From positions 1-5,601 of the forward strand of contig CAJLAN010000124.1 in assembly GCA_905204635.1 (NCBI GenBank): a stretch of 5,601 bases of DNA, written 5' to 3'. The notes beneath the pieces are model-generated. The model did no database searches. It had not been told where the DNA came from and saw nothing but the letters and a program-made list of their open reading frames with translations. Position numbers and translations under genes: made by a program. Numbering within the stretch: position 1 is the stretch's first letter; the number at the start of each line of letters is the position of its first letter. Below, in pieces: positions 4,904 through 5,601 of this stretch. Origin of the DNA: an uncultured Collinsella sp. (GTDB lineage Bacteria > Actinomycetota > Coriobacteriia > Coriobacteriales > Coriobacteriaceae).

Positions 4904-5601
4904 TGGAAAAACCGCACATCGATACAATCGCTGTCGAAGTGCCGGCCGACCTTGCGTCACCGGCGCTCTACCGTATCGATGCCGCGCACCATCCCCGTGT
5001 CGACCGTGCCGAGATGCTGCGGTATCTGGGTTACGGCGGCCAGCAGATTGAGCCCGAGCTGTCACGACGTATTGAGCTTGTGGTCGAGCGTCTGGAACTG
5101 GACATTGAGCCTCGTGGCGTGCGCCGCGTGTTTGCCGTCGATGCCACGGGCGTGGACGAACAAAGTGAGCCTTGCATTCGCTTGGTCGGCACCAACGTTG
5201 AGCTGCGAGGTCGCGATATCTATCGACATCTCAAAGATGCCCGCTTTGCCGCGCTCATGGCATGCACCCTCGGCATGGACGCCGAGCGTCGCCTGCGCAC
5301 CACGGGAGCCCAACATCCCCTGGAGGGCGCCGTGCTCGACGCCGCGTGCTCCGCTTACGTGGAAGCCGCCGTTGAGCAAATGGACCAGCAGGTCAAGGCT
5401 GCGGCCGCCGCACACGGACTCGCCGGCAACTGGCGCTTTAGTCCCGGCTACGGCGACTGCCCGCTCTCGGCCCAGCGCTCGATCGTCAATGCGCTCAACG
5501 CCACGCGGCTCATCGGGCTTACCGTCACACCCACCAGCCTGCTCATGCCCACCAAAAGCGTGACCGCGGTGATCGGCCTATTCGACGGCGAAGTCCACGA
5601 C
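4903..5601 (+). CDS. Stand-alone methionine synthase reactivation (AdoMet-binding) domain protein, 3' end outside window
   Basis: Open to the window end: 233 codons are visible with no stop. Residues 177-225 carry the MetH activation-domain signature, WRFSPGYGDCPLSAQ (177-191), where R-x-S-P-G-Y binds AdoMet, followed by IGLTVTPTSLLMPTKSVTAVIGL (204-226). In fused MetH this domain, with AdoMet and a flavodoxin-type reductant, remethylates cob(II)alamin that has been oxidised. Here it is a separate protein starting at its own ATG, so it presumably serves a MetH lacking the domain. The first ~35 residues are less conserved. The start overlaps the metF stop by one base; GGAG and GGGG lie in the last metF codons as possible ribosome binding sites. 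The pairing with metF supports a role in the methionine cycle. Confidence 0.88.
   Translation, partial: MEKPHIDTIAVEVPADLASPALYRIDAAHHPRVDRAEMLRYLGYGGQQIEPELSRRIELVVERLELDIEPRGVRRVFAVDATGVDEQSEPCIRLVGTNVELRGRDIYRHLKDARFAALMACTLGMDAERRLRTTGAQHPLEGAVLDAACSAYVEAAVEQMDQQVKAAAAAHGLAGNWRFSPGYGDCPLSAQRSIVNALNATRLIGLTVTPTSLLMPTKSVTAVIGLFDGEVHD

Noticed and set aside
4016..5065. 349-codon open frame antisense to metF and the gene after it
   Set aside because: It crosses two well-supported plus-strand genes and has no recognisable domain, so it is a codon-bias shadow.
4952..5563. 203-codon plus-strand ORF in a different frame
   Set aside because: The frame starting at 4903 encodes the MetH activation-domain signature. 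This one is Pro/Ser/Arg-rich shadow sequence.

Overview
The window looks like chromosomal DNA from a GC-rich gut actinobacterium of the class Coriobacteriia, most likely Collinsella or a close relative. This is inferred from the strongly GC-biased third codon positions, a type III glutamine synthetase, the style of the DnaK tail and the GC-rich repeat DNA beside the tRNA gene. No search was possible, so the genus is a judgement.

Layout. Positions 1-284 (minus) hold the start of dnaJ, cut by the window edge. Just upstream, at 436-621 (minus), is a 61-codon ORF whose first ~30 residues are the start of an asparagine synthetase (AsnB) and whose last ~25 residues are a DnaK tail. It is a chimera made by deletion, recombination or misassembly. 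The 151-base gap before dnaJ carries two strong inverted repeats. A tRNA-Val(TAC) gene lies at 809-884 (plus), with a good terminator directly behind it.

Positions 885-1516 contain no protein gene but are rich in structure. A 36-base motif occurs twice, each time just downstream of a Rho-independent terminator. Between the copies is a GC-rich fold ending in a tRNA-like acceptor/CCA sequence. Beyond them is a 233-base segment bounded by two inverted copies of a ~54-base sequence. The region ends with the terminator of the glutamine synthetase gene.

Positions 1517-3604 (minus) are a complete type III glutamine synthetase (glnN type). It is separated by a 426-base divergent intergenic region, holding several palindromes, from metF at 4031-4903 (plus). 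metF overlaps by one base (TAATG) a second gene that runs off the window and encodes a stand-alone reactivation domain of cobalamin-dependent methionine synthase.

Function. The right end supplies methyl groups (MetF makes 5-methyl-THF) and keeps the B12 methionine synthase active (AdoMet-dependent reactivation). The remaining methionine synthase modules are expected nearby, outside the window. The glutamine synthetase assimilates ammonia. The left end is the edge of a chaperone locus whose dnaK is represented here only by its tail.
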